Assembly: GCA_016839055.1 (NCBI GenBank)
Contig: JAEKNX010000007.1
Coordinates: 227,996 to 291,995, forward strand
Length of the DNA stretch: 64,000 nucleotides
Source of the DNA: Spirochaetales bacterium
Lineage (GTDB): Bacteria > Spirochaetota > Spirochaetia > UBA9216
Reading direction: 5' to 3'
Below the pieces are notes generated by a model. That model was not told where the DNA came from and searched no databases. It saw only the letters and a list, made by a program, of their open reading frames with translations. The translations under genes were made by a program, and so were the position numbers. This document shows positions 9,338 to 18,407 of this stretch, piece after piece. Positions within the stretch are counted from its first letter, which is position 1, and each line of letters starts with the position of its first letter.

Positions 9338-10467
9338 TACATTTTCTCCATTTTATGTGCTCTAATCATTGCAAAAAAGAGGAAGATGCCGCCGGTAAGC
9401 AGACAGATCAATAGGGTGATCCCGACATTGCCGTAGTCCTGCCTGTAGATGACATCGAAAATTGTGTTGTTGATCCACCTGAGAGGCGAGACCGAGGATA
9501 TTTTTATAAGAAAACTGCTTCCTATTCTCTCAAGCGGGTAATAGCCGCCTCCAAGGAAGATTAATAAGGGAATTAAAATATTGGTTATTCCATTTCCGGT
9601 ATCCGGATTCTTCGAGATGAAGCCAATGCTTACACCGGCAGAGACGCACATTATTATCTGTGTGAGTAATATAAGGAGTACAGTCGGTAGATCATCACCG
9701 TAGTCAACTTTTAGAACTGTTATGCTGAAGATTATTACTATAGCCGTCTGAAGAATTGCTACCGCCAGGCTGCCTGTGACTTTCGAGATGAATAACCCGA
9801 GCGGTTTGATTGGGCTCAGCAGAATTCTGTCGGAAGTCTTTGAGTACTTCTCGCGTGAGGTGCCCGCGAGGCCTGTGTTTATTGAGTACATAATAATGAG
9901 AGTCAGCATGGAGATACCGTAATAATCCATTGCCCCGGCGCGCTCTCCGCGGTTGATGGATACTACTTCTATCAGGTCTTCATGCCCAGGGTTTGAGCCG
10001 GGAAGTCTCCCTGCGTCTTCGGGGTCGGAACTGGCCAGGCCGGAAATTAGATTGAACCGGTGGATGAATGCCGACAGCAGGCCTTCAATCATCGATGCGG
10101 TAATATTCTGCTTGTCATTCTTGAAGAGAGTTATCACCTGAGAATTGTCATCAATTCTGACAATAGCACTATATTCTCCATCGGCAAGTTTTTTAAGGGC
10201 GGTTTCCATGTTGTCTGTTTTCCTGACGGTAATATTTAATTTTTTGAGTTCAGGGGCAAAAGTTAGAAAGCCGCCGGTTAGCTTCCCTTCGGTCTCTGAA
10301 TAGTATAAAACCGAGGATGCGGGTCTTCCCGCCGAACTGCCGGAGAACTGCCTGTTGAACACAGTGCCGAGTATCAACATCAGAAGAATGGGAAAGGCTA
10401 TCATCATCATGAATGATCTTTTATTTCGAAAGTTCTGAATAATTTCTTTGATGAATATTCTAAACAT
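9337..10467 (-). CDS. ABC-2 type transporter permease (first of pair)
   Basis: 376 residues with the same topology as its neighbour: N-terminal helix (MMMIAFPILLMLILGTVF), an extracytoplasmic domain of about 150 residues, then a block of five helices. A strong AGGAGG lies 7 bases before the ATG and overlaps the stop of the ATPase gene, so translation is likely coupled. It is expected to form a heterodimeric channel with the 8192-9337 product. The shared fold but low identity of the two permeases suggests an old duplication. Confidence 0.9.
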   Translation of the reverse strand: MFRIFIKEIIQNFRNKRSFMMMIAFPILLMLILGTVFNRQFSGSSAGRPASSVLYYSETEGKLTGGFLTFAPELKKLNITVRKTDNMETALKKLADGEYSAIVRIDDNSQVITLFKNDKQNITASMIEGLLSAFIHRFNLISGLASSDPEDAGRLPGSNPGHEDLIEVVSINRGERAGAMDYYGISMLTLIIMYSINTGLAGTSREKYSKTSDRILLSPIKPLGLFISKVTGSLAVAILQTAIVIIFSITVLKVDYGDDLPTVLLILLTQIIMCVSAGVSIGFISKNPDTGNGITNILIPLLIFLGGGYYPLERIGSSFLIKISSVSPLRWINNTIFDVIYRQDYGNVGITLLICLLTGGIFLFFAMIRAHKMEKM

Positions 10468-10477
10468 AATAATCCTC

Positions 10478-11413
10478 CTAATCCCTGAGTGTTCTGCCCG
10501 TCAGGGTCAGGAAAACTGTTTCGAGGGTTGGAGTTCTGCTTTCTATATTGCTTATTCTCACTCCTTGCATGTCAATGCACCTTATTATTTTGTCCCAGTT
10601 GTTTATCACCTTTGTATTTTCAATCTTAATGATATTTCCGTCCTTCAGAACATTAACAATGCCGTCGATTTCCTGTAATTGTGAAACATCGAGACCATCG
10701 GCATTCTCCAGTCCAATTATTATAAATTGTTTGTCGGAGACTATCGCCTTAAGCTCATCCCCGGTTCCTTCGGCAATGAGTTTCCCATGGTCTATTATGC
10801 CTGCCCTGTCACATACTGCCTCAATTTCTTCCATATAGTGGCTTGTATAGATAATTGTGCTGCCACGGCGGTTTAATTCTTTTACAGATTCCAGAATGTG
10901 ATTTCGTGATTGAGGATCTATGCCGACAGTAGGCTCGTCCATGATGATCAGTTCCGGCTTGTGTGCTATGGCACAGGCAATATTCAGTCTTCTCTTCATT
11001 CCGCCGGAGAAGGCCTTAGGGAATTTATCAGCATTCTCAATCAAGCCTACAAAGGCTAAGGCCTCGATGACATTCTGCTTGAGTTCTGTTCCCCGGCATC
11101 CGTATAAACCTGAGAAGAAATTGACGTTCTCTCGGGCCGTAAGATCTTCATATATGGCGATATCCTGTGGAACCACGCCAATTTTCTTTTTAAGGTTGTT
11201 GTGACCTTTCCGGATATCCATCCCCATCAATTCGACCTTTCCCGAATTCATTTTCAATAATCCCGACAGTATATTGATTAAAGTACTCTTTCCAGCTCCG
11301 TTGGGGCCCAGCAGTCCATAAATCTCACCCTCCCGGATTGTCAGATTCATATTATCTACGGCGGCTATGTCCCCGAATTTTCTGGTTAGGCCTTCTATTG
11401 CTACAATATTCAT
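10478..11413 (-). CDS. ABC exporter ATP-binding subunit
   Basis: The ORF track starts at 11491, but ATG at 11413 is preferred: it has AGGGAG 6 bases upstream and begins the normal ABC fold (MNIVAIEGLTRKFG). The 311 residues carry Walker A GPNGAGKST, the signature FSGGMKRRL, Walker B LIIMDEPTVGID and the switch His in TSHYMEE. The C-terminal extra domain of about 90 residues is typical of ABC-2 drug, polysaccharide or lipid export ATPases (DrrA/CcmA-like). It is the first gene of the operon with the two permeases, 10 bases from the next start, and divergent from the histidine kinase gene. Confidence 0.95.
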   Translation of the reverse strand: MNIVAIEGLTRKFGDIAAVDNMNLTIREGEIYGLLGPNGAGKSTLINILSGLLKMNSGKVELMGMDIRKGHNNLKKKIGVVPQDIAIYEDLTARENVNFFSGLYGCRGTELKQNVIEALAFVGLIENADKFPKAFSGGMKRRLNIACAIAHKPELIIMDEPTVGIDPQSRNHILESVKELNRRGSTIIYTSHYMEEIEAVCDRAGIIDHGKLIAEGTGDELKAIVSDKQFIIIGLENADGLDVSQLQEIDGIVNVLKDGNIIKIENTKVINNWDKIIRCIDMQGVRISNIESRTPTLETVFLTLTGRTLRD

Positions 11414-11500
11414 TGATGACTCCCTCTGCCGTCTCCGGCATGGTTTAGTTATACGCCTTATATACAAGCCGGGGTAGCTGAGAAAGGTCATAACTTACCC

Positions 11501-11529
11501 ATGACTATTGTCAGGGGTAATGATATATT
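11501..11529 (+). promoter_or_regulatory. Putative sigma-70 promoter of the two-component operon
   Basis: ATGACT at 11501-11506 and TATATT at 11524-11529 are separated by 17 bases, 32 bases upstream of the kinase start, in the divergent region with the ABC exporter. The -10 match is good and the -35 partial. Confidence 0.4.
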
Positions 11530-11561
11530 GAAGACCGGCACGGCTGTAATGGAGAATGTAA

Positions 11562-12686
11562 ATGGCAAATTGGAGTATTACCGGAGAGTTTTTTCTAATA
11601 GCTTATTATTGCTGGCGGTTTCTGGGATCAGAGAACGCGGAGCGTCCTGTGATGATTCTGCTTTTGCTTATTTATTCATCCATTAAATTATTATATTACC
11701 TGATAGAGGACGGGAAGATTAGAAGATTTCTTCTTTATCTCATCATCTCTTATGTGATTATAATAGCCCTTTCTTTAAATGAATATTTCATGATATTCCT
11801 TCCGCTGAACCTTTTTTTTCTGCTGCCTGATGCACGTTTTAGATTGATATTGTACGGAGGGGCAGTTGCCCTCGCGGCGGTTTTTGTCAATCAGAAAATC
11901 CGGGTCGATTTTATTTTCATAGCCGGTGTCGTCTGTCTGTATAATGAAATGCTGAGACGAGCCGAAAATCGATTGACCGGTTTAATCTCCGAAAATGACA
12001 AGCTTCGGGAAAGAAACTCAAGTCTTAATAACACTATTGTCCGGAATGAAGATTTTGAGACTGAGATACGGAATCATTCCAGGCTTGAGGAGCGCAACAG
12101 GATAGCACAGCAGCTTCATGATGAGCTTGGCCACAATCTCTCCGGAAGTCTTATGCAGCTTGAGGCTGTACGTCTTCTGATTGACCGTGATCGCGAGAAA
12201 GCTGATAATCTGCTTTCGAAGGCTATTGATGCTCTCAGGGACGGAACGGAAATGATTAGAAATGCTCTTCATGATATTAAGCCGGAATCAGGAGAGCTTG
12301 GAATCAACAATCTCAAAATTCTGAAAACGAGGATTGAGAGCTCCGGCAATCTGAAGATGAATATTATTTATGATGAAAAGGCGAGTATGATCACGAACGG
12401 GCATTGGAAGATTATTCTGCAGAACACCAGGGAGGCAGTTACTAATTCAATGAAGTACGCAGATGCAACCGTAATTAATGTAGATATTCAGGTATTAAAC
12501 ACGGCCGTCAGAGTCGAGGTTGCTGATGACGGAATCGGTGCCGAGGTTTACCGGAAGGGGCTCGGAATAAGCGGCATCGAAGAGCGGACGTCAGCGGTGA
12601 ACGGCAGGACTATCATCGACGGTTCAGACGGATTTTCCATAATATATCTACTGCCCATTGATTTATATGAGAGGAAAGATATATGA
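11562..12686 (+). CDS. NarL/DesK-type sensor histidine kinase
   Basis: 374 residues. The N-terminal third holds four or five membrane helices (residues about 10-130), then a short coiled coil, then a HisKA_3 dimerisation domain with the phospho-acceptor in QQLHDELGHNLSG (His near residue 186) and a HATPase_c domain with an N-box NSMKYA and G-box DDGIGAE. The lack of a periplasmic domain suggests sensing inside the membrane, as in DesK or LiaS relatives. ATG with GGAG 7 bases upstream. The stop overlaps the response regulator start (ATGA). It is divergent from the ABC exporter, which this system probably controls (inference from arrangement). Confidence 0.93.
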   Translation: MANWSITGEFFLIAYYCWRFLGSENAERPVMILLLLIYSSIKLLYYLIEDGKIRRFLLYLIISYVIIIALSLNEYFMIFLPLNLFFLLPDARFRLILYGGAVALAAVFVNQKIRVDFIFIAGVVCLYNEMLRRAENRLTGLISENDKLRERNSSLNNTIVRNEDFETEIRNHSRLEERNRIAQQLHDELGHNLSGSLMQLEAVRLLIDRDREKADNLLSKAIDALRDGTEMIRNALHDIKPESGELGINNLKILKTRIESSGNLKMNIIYDEKASMITNGHWKIILQNTREAVTNSMKYADATVINVDIQVLNTAVRVEVADDGIGAEVYRKGLGISGIEERTSAVNGRTIIDGSDGFSIIYLLPIDLYERKDI

Positions 12687-13312
12687 GTATAAGAATATTG
12701 CTGGCCGATGATGACCCGTTCATTCTGGAGAGTCTTAAGATCATACTCGATATGGATGAGGATTTTAAAGTCGTTTCCTGTGTTGGGAACGGCCGGGCTG
12801 CATTGGATGCCTGCCTCAAGAGTCAGGTCGATGTTGCAATGCTTGATATCAGGATGCCGGAGATGAATGGGGTTGAGGCAGCCAGGGAAATAACCAGGCA
12901 GACTGATACGAAGGTGCTCATACTGACTACCTTCGATGAAGATGAATACATTAGAGAAGCAATTAAATACGGCGCCGAAGGTTATCTTCTAAAGAATAAC
13001 CCGCCCGAGAAGATCAAGGCCGCTATAAAAAGTGTTCATGGCGGTTTCTCGGTAATTCAGAATAATGTATTAGATAAATTGCGCGGTGACATCAATTCCG
13101 GCAAGGTTGTCAGGAAGGTAAAGGCTTGCTTCACCGAGAGGGAGACCGGAGTTGTCACCCTGGTGGCCGAGGGCTTGTCAAACAGAGAGATTGCGGAAAA
13201 GCTCTTTATTACCGAGGGTACTGTCAAGAATTACATCACGTCAATTTTGTTAAAAACAGGACTTCGGCACAGAACTCAGATAGCAATTTCATATTTGAAA
13301 AATGAGATTTGA
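12683..13312 (+). CDS. NarL/LuxR-family response regulator
   Basis: 209 residues: receiver domain at the N terminus with the acidic pocket DDD near residues 9-11, phospho-acceptor Asp near 55 (MLDIRMPEMNG) and the conserved Lys in YLLKNN, then a LuxR-type helix-turn-helix (FTERETGVVTLVAEG and SNREIAEKLF). Four-base overlap with the kinase gene marks them as a cognate pair. The probable target is the divergent ABC exporter promoter. Confidence 0.95.
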   Translation: MSIRILLADDDPFILESLKIILDMDEDFKVVSCVGNGRAALDACLKSQVDVAMLDIRMPEMNGVEAAREITRQTDTKVLILTTFDEDEYIREAIKYGAEGYLLKNNPPEKIKAAIKSVHGGFSVIQNNVLDKLRGDINSGKVVRKVKACFTERETGVVTLVAEGLSNREIAEKLFITEGTVKNYITSILLKTGLRHRTQIAISYLKNEI

Positions 13313-13323
13313 AAGGAGTACAG

Positions 13324-13842
13324 ATGGAAAAACGGAAATTCCCCCTAATCAACGTCGCCCTTCTATCGGCTATAGTCATAATTTTCATCACGATAAACAA
13401 ACCCGGAGCCCCGCCTGATGAGCAGAACTGCAGTTATATTATTGGCGGCGAGGTCATCGAGCTGACAGGCGGCAGATCGGATATAGAGATTGTCGAAGGC
13501 GCGGCCTCGAGACAGCTTACCGATTTCATCATCAGTAAGGGCGGAGGCGACCTCAACCTGGACGGCCGCGGGGACTCGGTTGTCTTTCTGCGGCAGAGCT
13601 CGGGCGGAAGCGGAACCTTTTATTATGCGGCCGCAGCCTTAGGTTCGCCGAAGGGCTGCCGGGGTACCAATGCTGTTTTCCTGGGTGACAGGATTGAGCC
13701 GCTGGATATATCCTTCGACGAGGACATAATCATAATTACCTATAGAGGCAGGGCGGACGGAGAATCGTTTTCTGAAAAACCCTCGCTTGAGAGAATGATG
13801 AGATTACAGATAAAAGACGGAACTCTCGTGGAAGTTTTCTAA
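13324..13842 (+). CDS. Small membrane-anchored protein, function unknown
   Basis: The TTG at 13309 offered by the track overlaps the regulator stop, but ATG at 13324 has AAAGGAG 5 bases upstream and is preferred, giving 172 residues. One N-terminal hydrophobic segment (VALLSAIVIIFITI) acts as signal anchor, and the rest is a predicted extracytoplasmic domain. The stretch DLNLDGRGDSVVFL, followed by QSSGGSGTFYY, resembles the Asp-rich calcium-binding loop of FG-GAP/VCBS-like repeats, in a single copy. It sits just behind the two-component genes in the same direction, so it may be co-transcribed. No function can be assigned. Confidence 0.75.
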   Translation: MEKRKFPLINVALLSAIVIIFITINKPGAPPDEQNCSYIIGGEVIELTGGRSDIEIVEGAASRQLTDFIISKGGGDLNLDGRGDSVVFLRQSSGGSGTFYYAAAALGSPKGCRGTNAVFLGDRIEPLDISFDEDIIIITYRGRADGESFSEKPSLERMMRLQIKDGTLVEVF

Positions 13843-13861
13843 TGCTAAAATATTGTATTTA

Positions 13862-13895
13862 AAAAGAAGGGGACTTCCAACTATTGGACATCCCC
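13862..13895 (-). terminator. Rho-independent terminator of the 13905-14861 lipoprotein gene
   Basis: GGGGA at 13869-13873 pairs with TCCCC at 13891-13895, and after a small internal mismatch TCCAA pairs with TTGGA around a 3-base loop. Read on the minus strand the hairpin is followed by a T-rich tract (TTCTTTTT), the classic layout. It also lies just past the 13324-13842 gene and may stop plus-strand transcription weakly. Confidence 0.65.
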
Positions 13896-13904
13896 GATTC
13901 TGGT

Positions 13905-14861
13905 TTAACTGTGGCTTACGCCCGTAAAAACATTGAGAGCATCAAGCTCGGCCTCTGTCGGGAGTGAGTCAGCTTCGAGAGGTGTTATCCCCTCTATAGT
14001 TGTCCCATATGCAGTTGTATTTGCCGGAACTGTAGCCGAACCTGCGTCATCCATTGCCTGCAGGGCTGTTAGTCCGAGACTCTCGGCGTTGAACTCATAA
14101 TATTTCGCTCCTGTCATAACCATTGATTCATTTGCGAGTTTCATAAGGAAGTAGCCTGCTCCCTGTGATATTCCATAGCCTACCATATTGTGGTCATATG
14201 CTGTTCCGTCCCTGATTATCTTCATAGTGAACTGATGGTCATCATCATCACCGCTTACAAAAGCGTAGCCCTTCTCCCAGACTGTTCCTACTTCATTCGC
14301 ATAGAATAACCTGATGTCCAGGACTCCTGTGGAGCTGTCGTATTTGCCCTGAATAACCTGTTTGCTGTTTTCACCTGTTGCGGTGCGCTGCATTGCAACG
14401 AGCATGTAGAAAATTGTGCCGTCAACCCTCCCATAGGTCTTAACGCTGTTTTCTTCGCTCACGTATTCCCGGTAAAGATTATACTGTTGATCTGCCGCAG
14501 CAAAACCCAGTTCGACGCCCGTCGGGGGGCTTACTTCCTGGAGGGTAATAGCGGTTGAGTCTGTCGACAAGGCAGTAAAATAATTATCCGCGCTGCCCAT
14601 CAGTCCATAGAGGTTGAAGTAACCAACTGGCTCTCCATCGTCCTTTAGGACTCCATACAGCTCGTATATCGGGCTTCCGAGTGCCCATGTTGCGGCTCTC
14701 GAGGCCGTCGTCGAGAATGAGGGGGCTACATCCTGCACCGCGGTGAGGATCAGATCTGCGGTAATTGCGCTTGCTCCGGGGGCAGCGCATCCTGAGAATG
14801 AGATTAATGATACCAGAAGGACAAGAAGAATGATCAATGTTGCGTTGATGCTTTTTTTCAT
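13905..14861 (-). CDS. Lipoprotein of unknown function
   Basis: 318 residues. The N terminus is a classic lipoprotein signal: KK, a long hydrophobic core, then the lipobox FSGC with Cys at residue 25. The mature part is acidic and rich in Thr, Tyr and Ala, with no motif I recognise; its mixed beta-rich character suggests a secreted or surface domain. SD AGGAGAG lies upstream of the ATG, and a plausible promoter is listed separately. It stands alone, convergent with the two-component block, with its own terminator. Confidence 0.8.
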   Translation of the reverse strand: MKKSINATLIILLVLLVSLISFSGCAAPGASAITADLILTAVQDVAPSFSTTASRAATWALGSPIYELYGVLKDDGEPVGYFNLYGLMGSADNYFTALSTDSTAITLQEVSPPTGVELGFAAADQQYNLYREYVSEENSVKTYGRVDGTIFYMLVAMQRTATGENSKQVIQGKYDSSTGVLDIRLFYANEVGTVWEKGYAFVSGDDDDHQFTMKIIRDGTAYDHNMVGYGISQGAGYFLMKLANESMVMTGAKYYEFNAESLGLTALQAMDDAGSATVPANTTAYGTTIEGITPLEADSLPTEAELDALNVFTGVSHS

Positions 14862-14893
14862 GTGATTTCTCTCCTATATATGATTCTATTAAT

Positions 14894-14922
14894 ATTATCG
14901 TAGATCTTGGAAGTTGAAGCAA
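14894..14922 (-). promoter_or_regulatory. Putative promoter of the lipoprotein gene
   Basis: On the minus strand TTGCTT and GATAAT are separated by exactly 17 bases, ending 32 bases before the ATG of the lipoprotein gene. Confidence 0.5.
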
Positions 14923-14976
14923 ATCCGGGAGGGAAAAATTGACAATAAGTTTAGAAGATTACAGAATTTATTATAA

Positions 14977-15000
14977 GCCGCCCTGATCTCATTAGGCGGC
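14977..15000. repeat. Small GC-rich inverted repeat in intergenic region
   Basis: GCCGCC and GGCGGC form a 6-bp stem around 12 bases inside the AT-rich 336-base gap 14862-15197. Nothing else is recognisable in that gap apart from the lipoprotein promoter. Role unknown. Confidence 0.35.
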
Positions 15001-15197
15001 ATTTCTGGCTTCAAACATAAGTAACTAATTTGATGACTGCATCTAAAGAACAATAAGCACAGGGTAATAGTTAAAGCCTATGAAAGCATTATAGACAAGA
15101 AATGTAAAACCGAGATTGCCTGATGCTAAAGAATTATTATTGGGAAATTCCGAATATTAGATTGCGAAACGGATCTTAATACACTATGTTTTGAGTT

Positions 15198-16388
15198 ATG
15201 CAGAGCTTTGAAGATTCCCGCATAATTGAAAAACAGAAACAACTTAAAAAAGCAACTGTGGCTTACCTCTTTTTAGGAATTCCTGTTATTCTTTTTTTTA
15301 CCATCTCGGACAGTACTGTTGTAGGCATTGACGGTACGCTATTCTGGAGGGTGATAGGGCTTTTGCCGATGGTAATTGCCATAATAGTTTATCTAAAAGC
15401 TCATTTTGGTCATGTTCTGGTAGGATACAATCCAAGCCGTTGGCTTCTTACTGCGATGATAACCGGGGTCGCATCAATGATGGCGGCGGTGTTTTATATC
15501 GTGCTGCTATCTGAACCAGCTGTTGAATCTATTGTATTGGCGGGTACTATAGCGGGAAACCTGCTTTTTATATTTACAATCGGCACCCTGAGGGGCTTAA
15601 CGCCTCTGTGGGTTTCAATATCGCTGACACTTCCGTATGTTATTATGATTATTGCCTTTCTGATATCAGGAGAGCTTACAGCGATTCTATGGGTATTTAC
15701 AATTAATGTTATTGTGGCCATTCCTATAGTCTTGGTTATTATCCGGCAGCAGGAGCAGTTAGATAATGCAAGACTGCAGGCTCTGTTCTATCTTGAAGAA
15801 GAACGTGAAAATCTCGAGGGAACTGTAAATGAGAGGACGAGGAAACTGGAGGTTCTGCTCAAGGAGCTCCACCACAGAGTACGCAATAATCTGCAGATTA
15901 TTCTGAGTATGATCAACCTCTATGAGAATCACTACTCTTCGCTTGCGGCCGCTGATAAACGTCTGACCATGCTTCAAAAAGCTGTTCAAATGATGTCTGA
16001 AGCCCACAGTCTTTCATATAAAGATCACATTATTGAAAAAATAAATATGAGACTCTTCTTCACCGAGATATGTTCTGATTTTTCCGAAGAGAACGATTAT
16101 GCGGTTGAATACAGAATAGAGGATATGATGCTTAACCTGGAAACAGCAGTAGTAATAGGTTTTATATGTATTCATTTGATACAAGGGGCAGGAACCTCCT
16201 GTTCAGTTTCCATGACATCGGATAAAAACAGGGCAATGCTCTCAGTTTCCGCGGATACTGGCAGTTGGAACTCTTTTGACGATTACAACTTCGCAATTCT
16301 ATTATCTGAGACCATATCTGCCGAGGTGGAAACAGTAACCATTGATAACAAAACAGTTGCCAGGCTGTCTATTCCCATAAGTGTTTGA
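15198..16388 (+). CDS. Membrane sensor kinase-like protein (HisKA_2) with degenerate ATPase domain
   Basis: 396 residues. Six hydrophobic segments fill residues about 20-190, then a short coiled coil, then a HisKA_2 phospho-acceptor motif LHHRVRNNLQIILSM near residue 225. This motif normally precedes a HATPase domain with an N-box (NELVTNALKH-like) and a glycine-rich DNG box. Here the matching place reads IGFICIHLIQGAGTS and neither the catalytic Asn nor a DxGxG box can be seen, although the protein continues to a C-terminal LSIPI strand of the kind that ends the domain. It may be a pseudokinase or a phosphate-accepting partner. No partner regulator is adjacent. The Shine-Dalgarno is weak. 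Confidence 0.8.
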   Translation: MQSFEDSRIIEKQKQLKKATVAYLFLGIPVILFFTISDSTVVGIDGTLFWRVIGLLPMVIAIIVYLKAHFGHVLVGYNPSRWLLTAMITGVASMMAAVFYIVLLSEPAVESIVLAGTIAGNLLFIFTIGTLRGLTPLWVSISLTLPYVIMIIAFLISGELTAILWVFTINVIVAIPIVLVIIRQQEQLDNARLQALFYLEEERENLEGTVNERTRKLEVLLKELHHRVRNNLQIILSMINLYENHYSSLAAADKRLTMLQKAVQMMSEAHSLSYKDHIIEKINMRLFFTEICSDFSEENDYAVEYRIEDMMLNLETAVVIGFICIHLIQGAGTSCSVSMTSDKNRAMLSVSADTGSWNSFDDYNFAILLSETISAEVETVTIDNKTVARLSIPISV

Positions 16389-16896
16389 CCTTTATTTTTG
16401 AATAAATAATCTGATGCAGGGGATAATGATCTGTAGATCCAATCACTTAGAAATCTGGAGACCCGCATCGTAGAGAGTGGTCGCTATGGTATAATGTTTA
16501 GGATTTTTATATGACGGAAGGAATAGCTTTTCTCTCTTCCTGATTACAAACTACAGGAGTGTTTTGTGCTTTCTTCAATCCTGTGAGCTATGTCATCCCC
16601 TATGGATCATGTTGACCCGGCTGTAAATGATCATTTCATTGTAAACAACCTATTTGAAAAAAATGCAATAGTTGTTACCGGAATCAAAAACTAAGAGTGT
16701 GAAATTAGTAATAAAAATATACATTTCCATGTTATTATTGATAATTATTGTCCAAAAGTTAAAGGAGAGTTATATGATCTCAGCATATAGTCTCAACTTA
16801 AGCCTTTCTAATGATTTCACCTTTCCTCCTTCAACCAAAAGTATCTAACATTAATTAAGTTTAATCTTTAATTAAAATAGAATATGAAAGGAGCAA
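16389..16896. other. AT-rich intergenic region, mostly featureless
   Basis: 508 bases between the sensor gene and the first desaturase-like gene. Apart from the short candidate ORF at 16774 and the ribosome binding site AAAGGAG at 16887-16893 before the next ATG, no gene, hairpin or repeat was recognised. Confidence 0.5.
16774..16848 (+). CDS. Possible 24-residue leader-like ORF
   Basis: ATG at 16774 is preceded by AAAGGAG 6 bases upstream and opens a 24-codon frame rich in Ser, Leu and Pro, ending in TAA 48 bases before the desaturase pseudogene. The good ribosome binding site is the only evidence; the ORF may be chance or the remnant of a gene start. Confidence 0.25.
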   Translation: MISAYSLNLSLSNDFTFPPSTKSI

Positions 16897-18400
16897 ATGT
16901 TGGGAAAAACAATGATCATTGTTGGCGCGGGCATTGCAGGGCTTTCAACCGGATTCTATGCACAGATGAATGGCTTTGATGCGACAATCTTCGAAATGCA
17001 CAGTATTCCGGGAGGTTTATGCACGGCCTGGAACCGAAAAGGTTACACTTTTGACTTAAGCATGCATTTTTTAATGAACTCAAAGAAAGGTCCATTCAAG
17101 AAGCTCTGGGATGAACTTGGTATCACCCCGGACTAGGAATTTTACTATCACTCGAAGGGGCCGGTAGTCGAAGGAGAGGGACAGCAGATCGAATTGTGCC
17201 TGGATCGGGCTAAACTTCAAGAACAGATGCTTGTAATCTCTCCGGATGATTCAGAGTTGGTTAAAGAGTTTTTAGATAAATATTTCGGGGAGAATAAGAT
17301 GATGTCTGCCATGTCACTCGATGCCCCTGAAGTTGTGGGGGTTTTTACAAAAATAAAAATAATATTTTCGATGCTTCCCATGATCTTAAGCTCAAAAAAT
17401 ATTTCCAGGCTGACCATTCAGGATTTTGCTGCCCGTTTTAAGAGTAGTTTTTTATCCAGATCAATCAGGTATCTAATAGATACTCCAGGGTGGCCGATGC
17501 CGAAATTTCCTTTAATGATGATGATCGGTCAGGCAGGCTCAGTTGCCCTGGATTTCCGGATATCCACTGGGCGGTTCAAAAAAGGTTGTCTTTGGCATAG
17601 CAAAACGATTTGAAGAGAAGGGCGAAAAAATTGAATATAAAAAGGTAGTCAAGGATTTGATTATTGAGAACGACAAGGTAACCGGTATCGAGTTGGAGGA
17701 CGGGAGCCTGCATAAAGCAGACATTGTCGTCTGGGCAGCAGACGGTCATCATCTGCTGTTTGATATACTCAAAGAAAAATACATGAGCAAAAAAATCAGA
17801 ACGATGTACAAGGAATGGATCCCTGTAGAACCACTTATCCATGTAATGTTCGGCGTCGACATGGATCTTTCCAACGAGTCCCACATGCATCTCCTGGAAA
17901 TTCAAAAACCGATCAAGGTAGCGGGTAAAGAGTTTAGTTGGCTTACAATTCTTAATCATTGCTTTGATAAATCAACCGCGCCTGCCGGTAAGTCAGCGAT
18001 TGAAGTATGGTATGCAACAGATTACAGTTATTGGGAAGAGCTTATTAAAGACCGCGGGAAATATGATGCTGAAAAAAAGAGGATTGCCGATGAGACGGCA
18101 GATGCCCTTGATATCCGATGTCCCGGCTTTAAATCAAAGATTGAAATGGTTGATGTTCCAACCCCTGCAACCTATAAAAGATATACAGGAAACTGGCTCG
18201 GATCACCTGACGGATGGTATATAACCATTGATAACATGATGGATCAGGCAGTTAAAAGAACATTGCCGGGACTAAATAACTTTTATATGGCCGGACAATG
18301 GACAGCCCCCTACACAGGAACTGTATCGACTTCACTCTCAGGACGACAGTTGTCGCAGATTCTATGCAGGAAGTACGGCCGTGAGTTTAAAACGAGGTAA
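16897..18400 (+). pseudogene. Broken FAD-dependent phytoene desaturase-like oxidoreductase
   Basis: Three ORF-track pieces (16897-17136, 17194-17613, 17543-18400) add up to one full-length homologue of the next gene. The first ends at an amber TAG (17134-17136), after which the same frame continues homologous sequence. A frameshift from frame 1 to frame 2 follows near 17525-17550, where the paralogue has the GGWPAGGS-type segment and this copy resumes as SGYPLGGSKK. The N terminus has an intact dinucleotide fold VGAGIAGLSTG, and the C terminus ends in the usual FAD-binding segment (FYMAGQW). About 500 codons in total, against 509 in the paralogue, so nothing large is missing. AAAGGAG precedes the ATG. 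Either a recent pseudogene or sequencing errors. Confidence 0.85.
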
Positions 18401-18407
18401 TATTGAA

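Noticed and set aside
17134-17136. TAG in the desaturase gene as a recoded pyrrolysine or suppressed codon
   Set aside because: A frameshift follows in the same gene, and other genes here are cut by TAA and TGA, so recoding of one codon does not explain the pattern.
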